Shown here piece by piece: positions 17,554 to 25,631 of a stretch of 64,000 bases of DNA. Made by a program: the position numbers and the translations under genes. Source of the stretch: Promethearchaeota archaeon (GTDB taxonomy: Archaea; Asgardarchaeota; Lokiarchaeia; Sigyniarchaeales; SOKP01). The notes under the pieces were generated by a model. The model made no database searches. It worked only from the letters and a program-made list of their open reading frames with translations, and was not told the origin of the DNA. How positions within the stretch are numbered: position 1 is the first letter of the stretch; every line of letters begins with the position of its first letter. The stretch spans positions 354,184 through 418,183 of the forward strand of contig JAHPZA010000004.1 in assembly GCA_019058445.1 (NCBI GenBank), read 5' to 3'.

Positions 17554-19377
17554 TTATTTTAAATTGCTAACTAAGAGTTCAGCTAACTTTTTCCCGACAA
17601 CTTGAGTTAATTCTTCTATAGAAGCATTTTTAACTCCTTCATAACTTCCAAAATGAGTTAAGAGTTTATTTCTAGTTGCGGGACCTATACCCTTTATTTG
17701 ATCTAATACAGAACCTGTTATTTTCTTCATTCTCTGTTTTTTATGAAGTTTTACTGCAAATCTGTGTGCCTCATCTCTGATTCTTTGAAATAATTTTAAT
17801 AAGGGAGAGGAATTCGGTAAAATAATTGGCTCTTTTTCTCCAGGAATATAAATCTCTTCGAAACGTTTGGCCAGACCAATAATTGATACACCTTCAATTC
17901 CTAACTCCTTTAAAACAGAAACACCTGCATTTAATTGTCCTTTTCCACCATCTACTAAAATCAAGTCCGGTAATTCATAACCTTTTTCTATTAAAAAAGT
18001 ATATCGTCTCTTTATCACTTCTTTCATCATTGCAACGTCATCCGGTGTCGATTTCGAACGAATATTATAATGGCGATAATATTTGTTATATGGCTTCCCC
18101 TCGAGAAAGTAGACCATTGAACCAGTTGCATTTGTCCCTTCTATGTTTGATATATCAAATCCTTCAATAATTCTTGGCTCATCAGGTAAGTTTAGAATTT
18201 CTTTTGCCTTTTGTAGGGCAAATTTTATTTGATCATCTTCTTTTTGCCTGATATCTTCCATTTGAATCTGCTGTTCTAATATCACTTTCGCATTCTTTAA
18301 TGCTATCCGCATTAAACCAATTTCATCAGCTATGGGTGTTCTAATTTCAATTGATTTTTTTATTTCTTTTAACACATCTTTTAAAAGGTTAATTCCCTCA
18401 TCCTCTTTTGGTATGACAATAATATCGGGAAGACTGTATTTAATATCTTGATAATATTGCCCTAAAACAGAAACGAATATTTCTTCCCTCAAATCTAGTT
18501 TTTCTCTTAAGTCAAAATTAAAGGAACTCTTATTTGATATTTTCCCCTCACGAATATGAATGATAGCTAAGGCAGCATAACTTTTATTGCTCGTATACCC
18601 AATTATATCCTTATTTACTTCATGATCTAAAAGAACATGTTGGCTTGCTGTAGAATGATCAATCGCTTCTAGTTTGTCTCTCCAAAATGCTGCCACTTCA
18701 TAGTCTTGGTTATCAGACGCATTTTCCATCTTTTGTTTGATCTGGCTTTTAAGCTCTTCAGTTTCACCTTTCAAAAATAATTCAATTTGTTTTACATTTT
18801 CTAGATAATCAGATTTCTTAATTGCGCTTATACATGGCCCTGGGCATAATTTCAATTGATAATATAAGCATGGTCTTTGCCTTTTTTGCACTTTCTTAGT
18901 ACATGAGCAATAAGGAAAAATTTTTCGTAAATCCCGTAAAATTCTTCGGATCTCTTTCTTATCGGTATATGGTCCCAAGAAAAGATTTTCCTTCGAATAC
19001 CATTGAGGATTTCTTAAAATTTTAATTCGTGGAAAATCTTCAGAGTAAAATATTCCAATCCAAGGGTATGATTTAGAATCTCGCATAATCACATTGAAAC
19101 GGGGCAAATGTTTCTTTATTTGAATATTTTCCAGTATTGATGCTTCTTTTTCATTTTCAGTAACAAAATAGTCTATAGTATTGATTCTTTTAACAAGATC
19201 TTTTATTTTATCCTCATAATATGGATCATTGTATGTGGATTTTACAAAATATTGTGATACTCGTTTTTTAAGATTACGCGCTTTACCAATATAAATGATT
19301 TTATCATTTTTATCTTTAAATAAATATACTCCCGGTTCATTTGGTAAACTTTTTCTTTGTAATTCTAAATCGGACAT
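17554..19377 (-). CDS. uvrC: UvrC, nucleotide excision repair endonuclease
   Basis: A 607-residue full-length UvrC, which makes the two incisions beside UvrB-bound DNA lesions. In order: GIY-YIG nuclease (GVYLFKDKNDKIIYIGKARN, residues 16-35), the cysteine group CSCTKKV...CLYY...LCPGPC expected for the Fe-S cluster (about 160-185), UVR helix (about 205-235), RNase H-like nuclease with EGFDISN, ILVDGGKGQLNAG and RDEAHRFA, and tandem HhH at the C-terminus (GSVLDQIKGIGPATRNKLL). uvrA and uvrB are not in the window. Of bacterial origin; its presence in archaea reflects transfer. Confidence 0.97.
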   Translation of the reverse strand: MSDLELQRKSLPNEPGVYLFKDKNDKIIYIGKARNLKKRVSQYFVKSTYNDPYYEDKIKDLVKRINTIDYFVTENEKEASILENIQIKKHLPRFNVIMRDSKSYPWIGIFYSEDFPRIKILRNPQWYSKENLFLGPYTDKKEIRRILRDLRKIFPYCSCTKKVQKRQRPCLYYQLKLCPGPCISAIKKSDYLENVKQIELFLKGETEELKSQIKQKMENASDNQDYEVAAFWRDKLEAIDHSTASQHVLLDHEVNKDIIGYTSNKSYAALAIIHIREGKISNKSSFNFDLREKLDLREEIFVSVLGQYYQDIKYSLPDIIVIPKEDEGINLLKDVLKEIKKSIEIRTPIADEIGLMRIALKNAKVILEQQIQMEDIRQKEDDQIKFALQKAKEILNLPDEPRIIEGFDISNIEGTNATGSMVYFLEGKPYNKYYRHYNIRSKSTPDDVAMMKEVIKRRYTFLIEKGYELPDLILVDGGKGQLNAGVSVLKELGIEGVSIIGLAKRFEEIYIPGEKEPIILPNSSPLLKLFQRIRDEAHRFAVKLHKKQRMKKITGSVLDQIKGIGPATRNKLLTHFGSYEGVKNASIEELTQVVGKKLAELLVSNLK

Positions 19378-19531
19378 CCTTAACTTCTAGCGTTTATATT
19401 GAAAAGAGAAATTGCGAGATTCATTGATTTACTTATTTTACAACAAAATGCTTTTTCTTAGCATATCTCTATTATACTTTTATATTAAAAAGGATTAATA
19501 TTTATGTGTTATACGGTATAAATTTATTAAA

Positions 19532-19549
19532 AAGGTGTAATATTACCTT
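19532..19549. promoter_or_regulatory. Palindrome downstream of a TATA-like box (candidate operator)
   Basis: AAGGTGTAATATTACCTT contains inverted arms AAGGT/ACCTT around the self-complementary GTAATATTAC. It lies a few bases after a TATA-like TATAAATTTATT (about 19517-19528) and 56 bases before the zinc-ribbon gene at 19606, i.e. over the expected transcription start. A repressor site is inferred only from symmetry and position. Confidence 0.3.
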
Positions 19550-19605
19550 ATTTCTAAAATTTTTAATGAAACTAATAAATCTAATGAGTATTTCTTTACG
19601 ATAAG

Positions 19606-19806
19606 ATGACAAAAATTAGGCTGTGTCCAAAATGTAAGAAACCAACCTTAAGAAATGCCACGAATGTCAGTGGATGGCTAGCCCCGAGTATGTTTGAATG
19701 TAGTGATAATAAGTGTGGCTATGTTGGATATATTTATATTGAAGTGGACCCAAAAGATTTTAAACTTGATGGTGAGGATAAAGTAAGTGAAGATGCAAAA
19801 GAATAA
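19606..19806 (+). CDS. Small zinc-ribbon protein
   Basis: A 66-residue protein with CPKC (about residues 7-10) and a second pair C-x6-C in FECSDNKCGYVGYIYIE, forming one zinc ribbon, then an acidic tail. Such mini zinc ribbons are frequent in Asgard genomes; no specific role is known. It precedes the R15P isomerase gene by 60 bases on the same strand and may be read through into it. Confidence 0.72.
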   Translation: MTKIRLCPKCKKPTLRNATNVSGWLAPSMFECSDNKCGYVGYIYIEVDPKDFKLDGEDKVSEDAKE

Positions 19807-19866
19807 AACCCTATAGATTCATAATATTAATAATATGTACAGTAATTCTTCAAATAGTGAGGAGAA

Positions 19867-20805
19867 ATGAACCAACTATTAAAAGATGCAGAAAAAATTA
19901 AATCTTTAGAAATTCAAGGAGCGACTAACGTGGCTCTGAGTGCAATTGATTTTTTAAGTAGCTATGCAAAAAGGCTGAAATATAAAGAAGTTGACAGTTG
20001 CTTAGGAGATTTATACAAAGCAAGAGAGATTTTGATTAATACAAGGTCTACAGAACCTGCAATGAGGAACGGATTAAATTATATCATGAATAAATTAGAG
20101 AAGGAAAAAAATGAATGCAGCTTAGACGAATTACCAGCAAAAATTGAAATTTATAAAAACGAATATCATGAAATGCTTCTAAATTCCAAAAAAAGAATTG
20201 CTGAAATCGGCGCTCGTAGAATCCCTGAATCGGATAAGAAATTTATTGTTATGACTCATTGCCACTCATCTTTAGTAACTGCAATCCTATTAGAAGCTAA
20301 AAAACAGAATAAAAAGTTCACAGTAATAAACACAGAAACTCAACCAAGACTACAAGGAAGAAAAACCGCGACTAAATTATTAAATGCGGATATAGATGTC
20401 ATTCATGTCGTTGATAGTGCAATGAGATGGGCTATTAAACATTTTCAAGTAGATCTGATTATAATTGGAGCTGATTCAATTACTTCAGAGGGTACTGTTT
20501 TGAATAAAATTGGTTCACGATTACTTGCTCTCGTTGCTCATGAAGAAAATATTCCTTTTTATGTGGCATCCCCCTTATTAAAATATAATCCTGAAACAAA
20601 TTTAGGGACTTTAGAAAAAATAGAAATGAGAGACGCAGAAGAAATATGGAAAAATCCTCCAAAGGGGAAAATCCAAATTTTAAATCCTGCTTTTGAAACG
20701 ATAAGAAGAAGATATATAGATGGTTTAATAACTGAAGCCGGTATATTTGCCTCTAGTCATGTTCCAAATTATTTCGCTAAATTTTATCCCGAATTGGCAG
20801 AATAA
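19867..20805 (+). CDS. Ribose-1,5-bisphosphate isomerase (eIF2B-related)
   Basis: A 312-residue protein of the eIF2B/MtnA/R15P isomerase superfamily. Best read as ribose-1,5-bisphosphate isomerase, which turns R15P into RuBP for form III RuBisCO in AMP degradation. It has the catalytic pair expected for the family: Cys 132 in MTHCHSSLV and Asp 203 in IIGADSITSEG, plus RLQGRKTA and the KIGS loop. The RuBisCO gene lies 1.3 kb away on the other strand. A regulatory aIF2B-type protein is the alternative, but the Cys/Asp pair and the neighbourhood favour the enzyme. AGGAG stands just before ATG 19867. Confidence 0.85.
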   Translation: MNQLLKDAEKIKSLEIQGATNVALSAIDFLSSYAKRLKYKEVDSCLGDLYKAREILINTRSTEPAMRNGLNYIMNKLEKEKNECSLDELPAKIEIYKNEYHEMLLNSKKRIAEIGARRIPESDKKFIVMTHCHSSLVTAILLEAKKQNKKFTVINTETQPRLQGRKTATKLLNADIDVIHVVDSAMRWAIKHFQVDLIIIGADSITSEGTVLNKIGSRLLALVAHEENIPFYVASPLLKYNPETNLGTLEKIEMRDAEEIWKNPPKGKIQILNPAFETIRRRYIDGLITEAGIFASSHVPNYFAKFYPELAE

Positions 20806-20890
20806 GTTAATCACGTCTCTATTTGTTAATTACTTTTTTATATTCATTTTTTTTAGAAAAGATTTTTACTAATTATCGTATTTCATACAT

Positions 20891-22105
20891 ATGGATCAAT
20901 TCGAATTAGCAATTGATTTAATCTTTAAAACTCCTTTATATGCGCATCTTTATAAATCACATGGAATCAAAAGAAGTGACATCAAGAGCAAGGAAGATTT
21001 AACAAAATTACCAACTGTGTCAAAAGAACACATAAATGAGGACTATACAAAAGCTATCGCAAAACCAGAAGATATAATTAAGTATCATACAACATCTGGA
21101 TCCTCAGGAAATCCCACCATTGTCGCATATACGAAAAACGATTGGGAAATCTATACACGACAAAATGCAAAATGTCTCCAACTGATTGGAGCAACTAAAC
21201 ATGATACTTTTTACAATACTACTCCTTATGGTATGTTCTTTGCTGGAATGGTATTGCATGATGGAGCTATTAGATTGGGTGGAAAGGTTGTTCCTGCAGG
21301 AACGCTTTCGACAACAGAAGCACATTTACAGCTCATTAAGAGATTTAATCCTACAGTTTTTATAGGTATTCCTCAGTTTTTACTTAAACTTGGCAAAATC
21401 ATTAGGGACGAAGGAAATGATCCTAGAGAATTGTCAATTAAGAAAGCATACTGTTTGGGAGAACCCCTACCTGATAAAAAACGTGATCTAATTGAAGATT
21501 TATGGGATATTGATATTTATTTAGGATATGGTCTGTCAGAAATAGGTGCTGGAGCAGAATGCAGTGAAAAATTGGGCTATCATTGGCCTACTGATGATGT
21601 GTTAGTAGAAGTACTAGATGAAAAAAATGGTAAAGGAGAATTTACGTACACAACTCTTACTAAGACGGGTACGTTAGCTGTACGTTTTAGATCAAGAGAT
21701 CTGGGATATATTTTTGATGAACCATGCCCCTGTGGAGAAAAAACCCCTTTAATTTCTCATATTGAAGAGAGAATAGATGATCTGGTTAAAATAAAAGGAA
21801 CATTAATTAGTCCTTTTGCTGTTGATGCTGCATTGTATTCTTTTAAAAATGTAAATAATTATCTATTCATAATCGATGATGATGAAGGGATTGATACAGT
21901 AAGAGTATATGTAGATGGAAGTGAAATAGATCCCTTGAGAATTAAGAAAGCGATATATTCAAATATATATATTACCCCTAATTCAATAAAATCGGTAGAA
22001 AAAGACTCAATCCCTTTAATTAGTCGTAAAGGTAAGCGTTTTATTGATTTGCGAAAGGACAATCCTTATAATAATCAAATTAGAAATTTTGAAAAGCGAG
22101 TCTAA
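20891..22105 (+). CDS. PaaK-like AMP-forming acyl-CoA ligase / adenylating enzyme
   Basis: A 404-residue member of the phenylacetate-CoA ligase / F390 synthetase branch of ANL adenylating enzymes. ATP-binding loop TTSGSSGNPTIVAYT (about residues 67-81), core LGYGLSEIGAGAEC (about 214-227) and RFRSRDLGY are visible; a CxCG pair (PCPCGEKTP, about 280) is typical of this branch. The C-terminal lid domain is short but present. Activates a carboxylate to an adenylate and perhaps a CoA thioester; substrate unknown. Its stop overlaps the convergent RuBisCO stop by 4 bases. Confidence 0.87.
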   Translation: MDQFELAIDLIFKTPLYAHLYKSHGIKRSDIKSKEDLTKLPTVSKEHINEDYTKAIAKPEDIIKYHTTSGSSGNPTIVAYTKNDWEIYTRQNAKCLQLIGATKHDTFYNTTPYGMFFAGMVLHDGAIRLGGKVVPAGTLSTTEAHLQLIKRFNPTVFIGIPQFLLKLGKIIRDEGNDPRELSIKKAYCLGEPLPDKKRDLIEDLWDIDIYLGYGLSEIGAGAECSEKLGYHWPTDDVLVEVLDEKNGKGEFTYTTLTKTGTLAVRFRSRDLGYIFDEPCPCGEKTPLISHIEERIDDLVKIKGTLISPFAVDAALYSFKNVNNYLFIIDDDEGIDTVRVYVDGSEIDPLRIKKAIYSNIYITPNSIKSVEKDSIPLISRKGKRFIDLRKDNPYNNQIRNFEKRV

Positions 22106-23385
22106 CTTTTTCCCCATTTCTCAAGAGCTCTCCTCAGTTCAGAATTTGTCTTCGCCTTTTGCTCCAAAGTTGATCCTTCTAAAATGGCTTCAACTGCTTG
22201 TCTGATAGCTTTAGCTCCTGATAAAGTCCCATCGGGATGACCATGACAACCCCCACCAAATTGGTAAACCATATCTATTCCTAATTTTTGGATGAGTTCA
22301 GGAACATGGAGAGGACTTAATCCACCAGAGGCAACAGGCAGGACTGGTTTAATGTTGCCCCAATCTTGATCAAGTAAGGTTATATTGTTGCCTTGAATTT
22401 TATTTTTAGTAATGACTCTATTTATTTCAAGCACTTCCTGTTCTCCACCTTCCATTTTCCCTATAATAGTTCCTGTATGGAGTTGATCCATTCCTAATAG
22501 CCTCATAATTTTCCCGAGAACCAACATTGTCATCCCATGCTTTTTGTTTCGAGTAATTGCTGCATGCATCGCTCTATGAGCATGGATAATAATATTTTTA
22601 CCCTCAAGATAATCTCTTATTTCTTGAAGTGCAGAAAAACCAACCGTTAAAATATCTAACATAATATATTCACCCCCATGACTAATTACAAAGTCAGCTC
22701 TTTTTTTCATAGTACTCACAGGAGCAGTTATGTTGGGCATGTAGATTTTCTTCTCACCAGTTTCACTTTCTATTTTATCTCTTATTTTTAAAGTTTCTTT
22801 GATCCTCTTTTCAAATCTATTAAATTTCATGCTAGTTAAGTTTTCATCATCTTTTACTACGTCTAAACCTCCAATCCAAGCCTCTCCACATACTTTTGCG
22901 TGTTCTATCTCATTCAAACCAACTTTAGGTTTGACAATCGTTCCTAAGAGGGGTCTTTTTTCTATTTTTGTGAGTTTTCTAATTCCTTCAATTCCAAATT
23001 TTGGTCCGGGATAAGCGCTAACAATATCTCGAGGAAATGTAATGTCAAGTAATCTTAGATTTTTAAGAGCTTTCATTCCATAAATGTTTCCTGCAATCGC
23101 ACTTAGAATTTGAGACATATTTTCCGCTTCGAATAAATCTTGCGTATATGCGATCTTAACTATATGATGATCTTCATCAATATAATAAGCAGAGGGCCTT
23201 AACTTTTCTGCTATTTCTTTTGACATAGTTATTATATCTGTCCATGTTCCTATTGAGCTTTCTTTAGCAATTTCTTCACATGCTTGTTCAAGACTAGGAC
23301 ATTCTTCTGGAGTCCTCTCAACATAATACATCGCAATTAAGTCCTTATCATTTGGGGAATAATTTTTATCTACATAATGTATCAT
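22102..23385 (-). CDS. rbcL: Form III ribulose-1,5-bisphosphate carboxylase, large subunit
   Basis: A 427-residue archaeal RuBisCO. All catalytic elements are intact: TIVKPKVGLN (base-providing Lys, about 173), the activation lysine in GGLDVVKDDENLTS (about 199), HAHRAMHAA, loop 6 lysine in GTIIGKMEGGE, ASGGLSP and the phosphate loop QFGGGCHGHPDGT. It should fix CO2 onto RuBP to give two 3-phosphoglycerate. With R15P isomerase nearby it belongs to the AMP/nucleoside degradation route; AMP phosphorylase is not in the window, so the set is incomplete here. Not a form IV RuBisCO-like protein, since the active site is complete. Confidence 0.95.
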   Translation of the reverse strand: MIHYVDKNYSPNDKDLIAMYYVERTPEECPSLEQACEEIAKESSIGTWTDIITMSKEIAEKLRPSAYYIDEDHHIVKIAYTQDLFEAENMSQILSAIAGNIYGMKALKNLRLLDITFPRDIVSAYPGPKFGIEGIRKLTKIEKRPLLGTIVKPKVGLNEIEHAKVCGEAWIGGLDVVKDDENLTSMKFNRFEKRIKETLKIRDKIESETGEKKIYMPNITAPVSTMKKRADFVISHGGEYIMLDILTVGFSALQEIRDYLEGKNIIIHAHRAMHAAITRNKKHGMTMLVLGKIMRLLGMDQLHTGTIIGKMEGGEQEVLEINRVITKNKIQGNNITLLDQDWGNIKPVLPVASGGLSPLHVPELIQKLGIDMVYQFGGGCHGHPDGTLSGAKAIRQAVEAILEGSTLEQKAKTNSELRRALEKWGKS

Positions 23386-23504
23386 TTTATATCGCTCGAT
23401 CTACTAATAATCAGTAAGTAAATTTTGCTACTTATAATTCTAAATAGTTTTGAAACCATAAAAAATTTATAGCATATTTAATTATCAAAAAGAGTGGTTA
23501 TATA

Positions 23505-23813
23505 ATGAGTGAATTAACAAAACAGATCTTTTTAGATATTAAGGATTTAAGTTTCAAGAGTGAACAACTAGTTGTTGATTTATTGAGATATTTAACTGAG
23601 GCTTTACCACAGATAGATATAAACCGCGAAGGTTTTGATGTTGATATAACCGTGCCAAAAAAGCTATCAAAAAGAGCAATTAAGCTCCGGATTAAAAAAT
23701 TTTTACATAAAAAAGGAATTAATAACGATTATAGACCCATTTCGCTAAAAGATGTTGATAAGGATGGGTATAGGATTAAGGAAAAAAGGATGGTAGAGTT
23801 AAGTTATTATTAA
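23505..23813 (+). CDS. Candidate ribosomal protein eL22
   Basis: A 102-residue basic protein. From about residue 47 it reads like eukaryotic eL22: VPKKLSKRAIKLRIKKFLHKK resembles the VPFSKRYLKYLTKKYLKKN segment, followed by N-DYRPIS and a final YRIKEKR..ELSYY strand like YELRYF. The N-terminal IFLDIKDL also recalls the TLDCTHP strand. eL22 is otherwise eukaryotic and was reported among Lokiarchaeal eukaryotic-signature proteins, which supports the assignment. It would sit on the large ribosomal subunit near the exit tunnel. Single gene, divergent from RuBisCO. Confidence 0.7.
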   Translation: MSELTKQIFLDIKDLSFKSEQLVVDLLRYLTEALPQIDINREGFDVDITVPKKLSKRAIKLRIKKFLHKKGINNDYRPISLKDVDKDGYRIKEKRMVELSYY

Positions 23814-23874
23814 TTTTTTAAAAAGAGTGCTTTCCTTAATAATAATTAAATAATTTAATAATTTAATTTTAAAC

Positions 23875-24846
23875 GTGTCTTTTAAAGAAAATCTCATTTT
23901 GCACATCAAGTCTATTGATGACTTGATGCGATGCATAACTTTAGCCAGTTCATTAGAACTATCTGGATGGCCCAAACCGGGTAATGTACATAGAACAAAA
24001 GATTTTGAAAGCACGAGATTTGAGCATTTTTTAGCAGGAATCGCTTCAATTCAACCTAACTTTAGGGATTTGTGTCAAAGAGTCTATAGAAATTCGAAAA
24101 CTACGAGAGAAAACTATAACTATATTAATCTAGGGATTTTTTTTAAAGAAGCCTCTAAAGAAATGATGAAATGGCAGAAAGGAGGAAATGTTTTATTAGG
24201 GCATATCTTAATTTTAGGGCCTCTGGCAGCTGCCGCAGCTATTTCTTTAAAAACAGAAAAGATGACCTTTGACGAGTTTAAAGCGAATTTAAATAAAATA
24301 ATTGAAGACTCTACAGTTGAAGATACTATCGATTTATATAAGGCTATTAGAATATCTAATCCAGGGGGCCTTGGAAGAATAGATAAATATGATGTATATA
24401 ATGAAAATTCAGTAATACATATAAAAGAAGAAAAAATTAATCTTAAGAAAATATTTACCTTTTCTAAAGAGTACGATTCAATTAGCCTTGAGTACTCACA
24501 GGGATTTAAAATTATCTTGGAAGAAGGATTGCCCTACTTTTTTGAGAGATTTGACTCAACGAAAGATATTAATACGGCAACAGTAGATACATTTCTTAAA
24601 ATTCTTTCTGATTATCCTGATACATTAATAATAAGAAAATCAGGGTTATCTAGCGCATTAAATGTTTCTAAGGAAGCTTCAGAAATTTTAAAATTGGGGG
24701 GTATCTCATCTGACGCGGGATATAATTTGATTAAGCAATTAGATCTTAAATTGCATGAACAAAAGGGCAAACTGAATCCGGGAACTACGGCAGATCTCTT
24801 AGCAGGAATAATATTTTGTGCTCTCTTATTTGGATTAAGTTTTTAA
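23875..24846 (+). CDS. CitG/MdcB-like triphosphoribosyl-dephospho-CoA synthase family
   Basis: A 323-residue protein of the CitG family (COG1767), starting at GTG 23875. The signature is LSGWPKPGNVHRTKDFE (about residues 24-40), and the end has KLNPGTTADLLAGIIFC, as in CitG. In bacteria these enzymes join dephospho-CoA to ATP-derived ribose for the citrate lyase or malonate decarboxylase prosthetic group. Archaeal members lack those lyases nearby and may act on another nucleotide. No citrate or malonate lyase gene is present. Follows the eL22-like gene after 61 bases. Confidence 0.8.
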   Translation: MSFKENLILHIKSIDDLMRCITLASSLELSGWPKPGNVHRTKDFESTRFEHFLAGIASIQPNFRDLCQRVYRNSKTTRENYNYINLGIFFKEASKEMMKWQKGGNVLLGHILILGPLAAAAAISLKTEKMTFDEFKANLNKIIEDSTVEDTIDLYKAIRISNPGGLGRIDKYDVYNENSVIHIKEEKINLKKIFTFSKEYDSISLEYSQGFKIILEEGLPYFFERFDSTKDINTATVDTFLKILSDYPDTLIIRKSGLSSALNVSKEASEILKLGGISSDAGYNLIKQLDLKLHEQKGKLNPGTTADLLAGIIFCALLFGLSF

Positions 24847-24930
24847 ATTATTATCAAAAGTTTTTTGTAGGAAGATATCCTTTTTTTCATAATAGAGACA
24901 AATTTAGACATATCTGGAGTTTGAAAAGCA

Positions 24931-25284
24931 ATGGTGGAATTTTGTGATGAATGCGGAGGAATGATGCTTCCCTCTAAGAAAGATGGTATTAAAATCTTTA
25001 AATGTAAATGTGGAGCGATTAAACCGTTTACTGAAGAGCAAAAGGACTCATATAAGCTGAAAACAAAAATAGAACATTCAATTCGAGATGAAGTTACAAA
25101 CCTTTCAGATGTGATGAATTGGAAAGAGAAAAATTTAAAAAGCACTATTAAAAATTTTAAATGCCCAAATTGCGGATATAACAAGGCACATTTAGAGACG
25201 AGACAAACGAGAAGGGCTGATGAGGGTATGACTCATTTTATTATATGTTTGAAATGTGGACGTCATATTAAGATTGGTAGTTAG
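24931..25284 (+). CDS. Transcription factor S (TFIIS / RpoM-like)
   Basis: A 117-residue two-zinc-ribbon factor that stimulates transcript cleavage by backtracked RNA polymerase. N-terminal ribbon: CDECGGMM...FKCKCGA. C-terminal ribbon: CPNCGYNKAH ... CLKCGRH. The catalytic acidic hairpin tip is kept as RRADEGMT (about residues 93-100). Length is normal for archaeal TFS. Ends in KIGS rather than the common W at the tail. Single gene with ATG start. Confidence 0.92.
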   Translation: MVEFCDECGGMMLPSKKDGIKIFKCKCGAIKPFTEEQKDSYKLKTKIEHSIRDEVTNLSDVMNWKEKNLKSTIKNFKCPNCGYNKAHLETRQTRRADEGMTHFIICLKCGRHIKIGS

Positions 25285-25293
25285 CTAAAATAA

Positions 25294-25590
25294 TCAAGTG
25301 GTCAATTTTTTCATAATCTCCTCTACATGAGTTTTCCTATTAAAATTCAGCTTAATTATTTTATTATTACTTTTTAGACCTGATACAATTTGGACTTGAT
25401 TTGATGCAATATTAAATTTCTTTCTTAATATATTAATTAATTCTTTATTTGCCTTGTTTTTAGTGGGTTTTGAGAGAAGATGCATAGTGAGAAATTTCCC
25501 ATCCTCTTCAATAGTAACCTTTTTAGAATTTGGTTTCACATTAATATGAAGGAAATAAGTATCATTCGTTTGTTTTTCAATAAAAGTCAT
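25294..25590 (-). CDS. DUF167 (YggU-family) protein
   Basis: A 98-residue protein of the DUF167 family: HINVKPNSKK near residue 15, then LLSKPTKNKANKELINIL and VQIVSGLKSNNKIIKL, all typical. The family has known structures but no established function. Stop lies 10 bases from the convergent TFS stop. It follows the RecJ-like gene on the same strand (41 bases), so both may share a transcript. Confidence 0.88.
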   Translation of the reverse strand: MTFIEKQTNDTYFLHINVKPNSKKVTIEEDGKFLTMHLLSKPTKNKANKELINILRKKFNIASNQVQIVSGLKSNNKIIKLNFNRKTHVEEIMKKLTT

Positions 25591-25631
25591 TTTCTTGATT
25601 AATTTACTATAAAACTGAATTTAATTAGAAT

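Noticed and set aside
19867..20805. aIF2B regulatory subunit or methylthioribose-1-phosphate isomerase
   Set aside because: Cys 132 and Asp 203 and the RuBisCO neighbourhood fit R15P isomerase better; no methionine salvage gene is near.
22102..23385. RuBisCO-like protein (form IV)
   Set aside because: All catalytic lysines, the KDDE motif, the HRAMHA His and loop 6 are intact, so a true carboxylase is expected.
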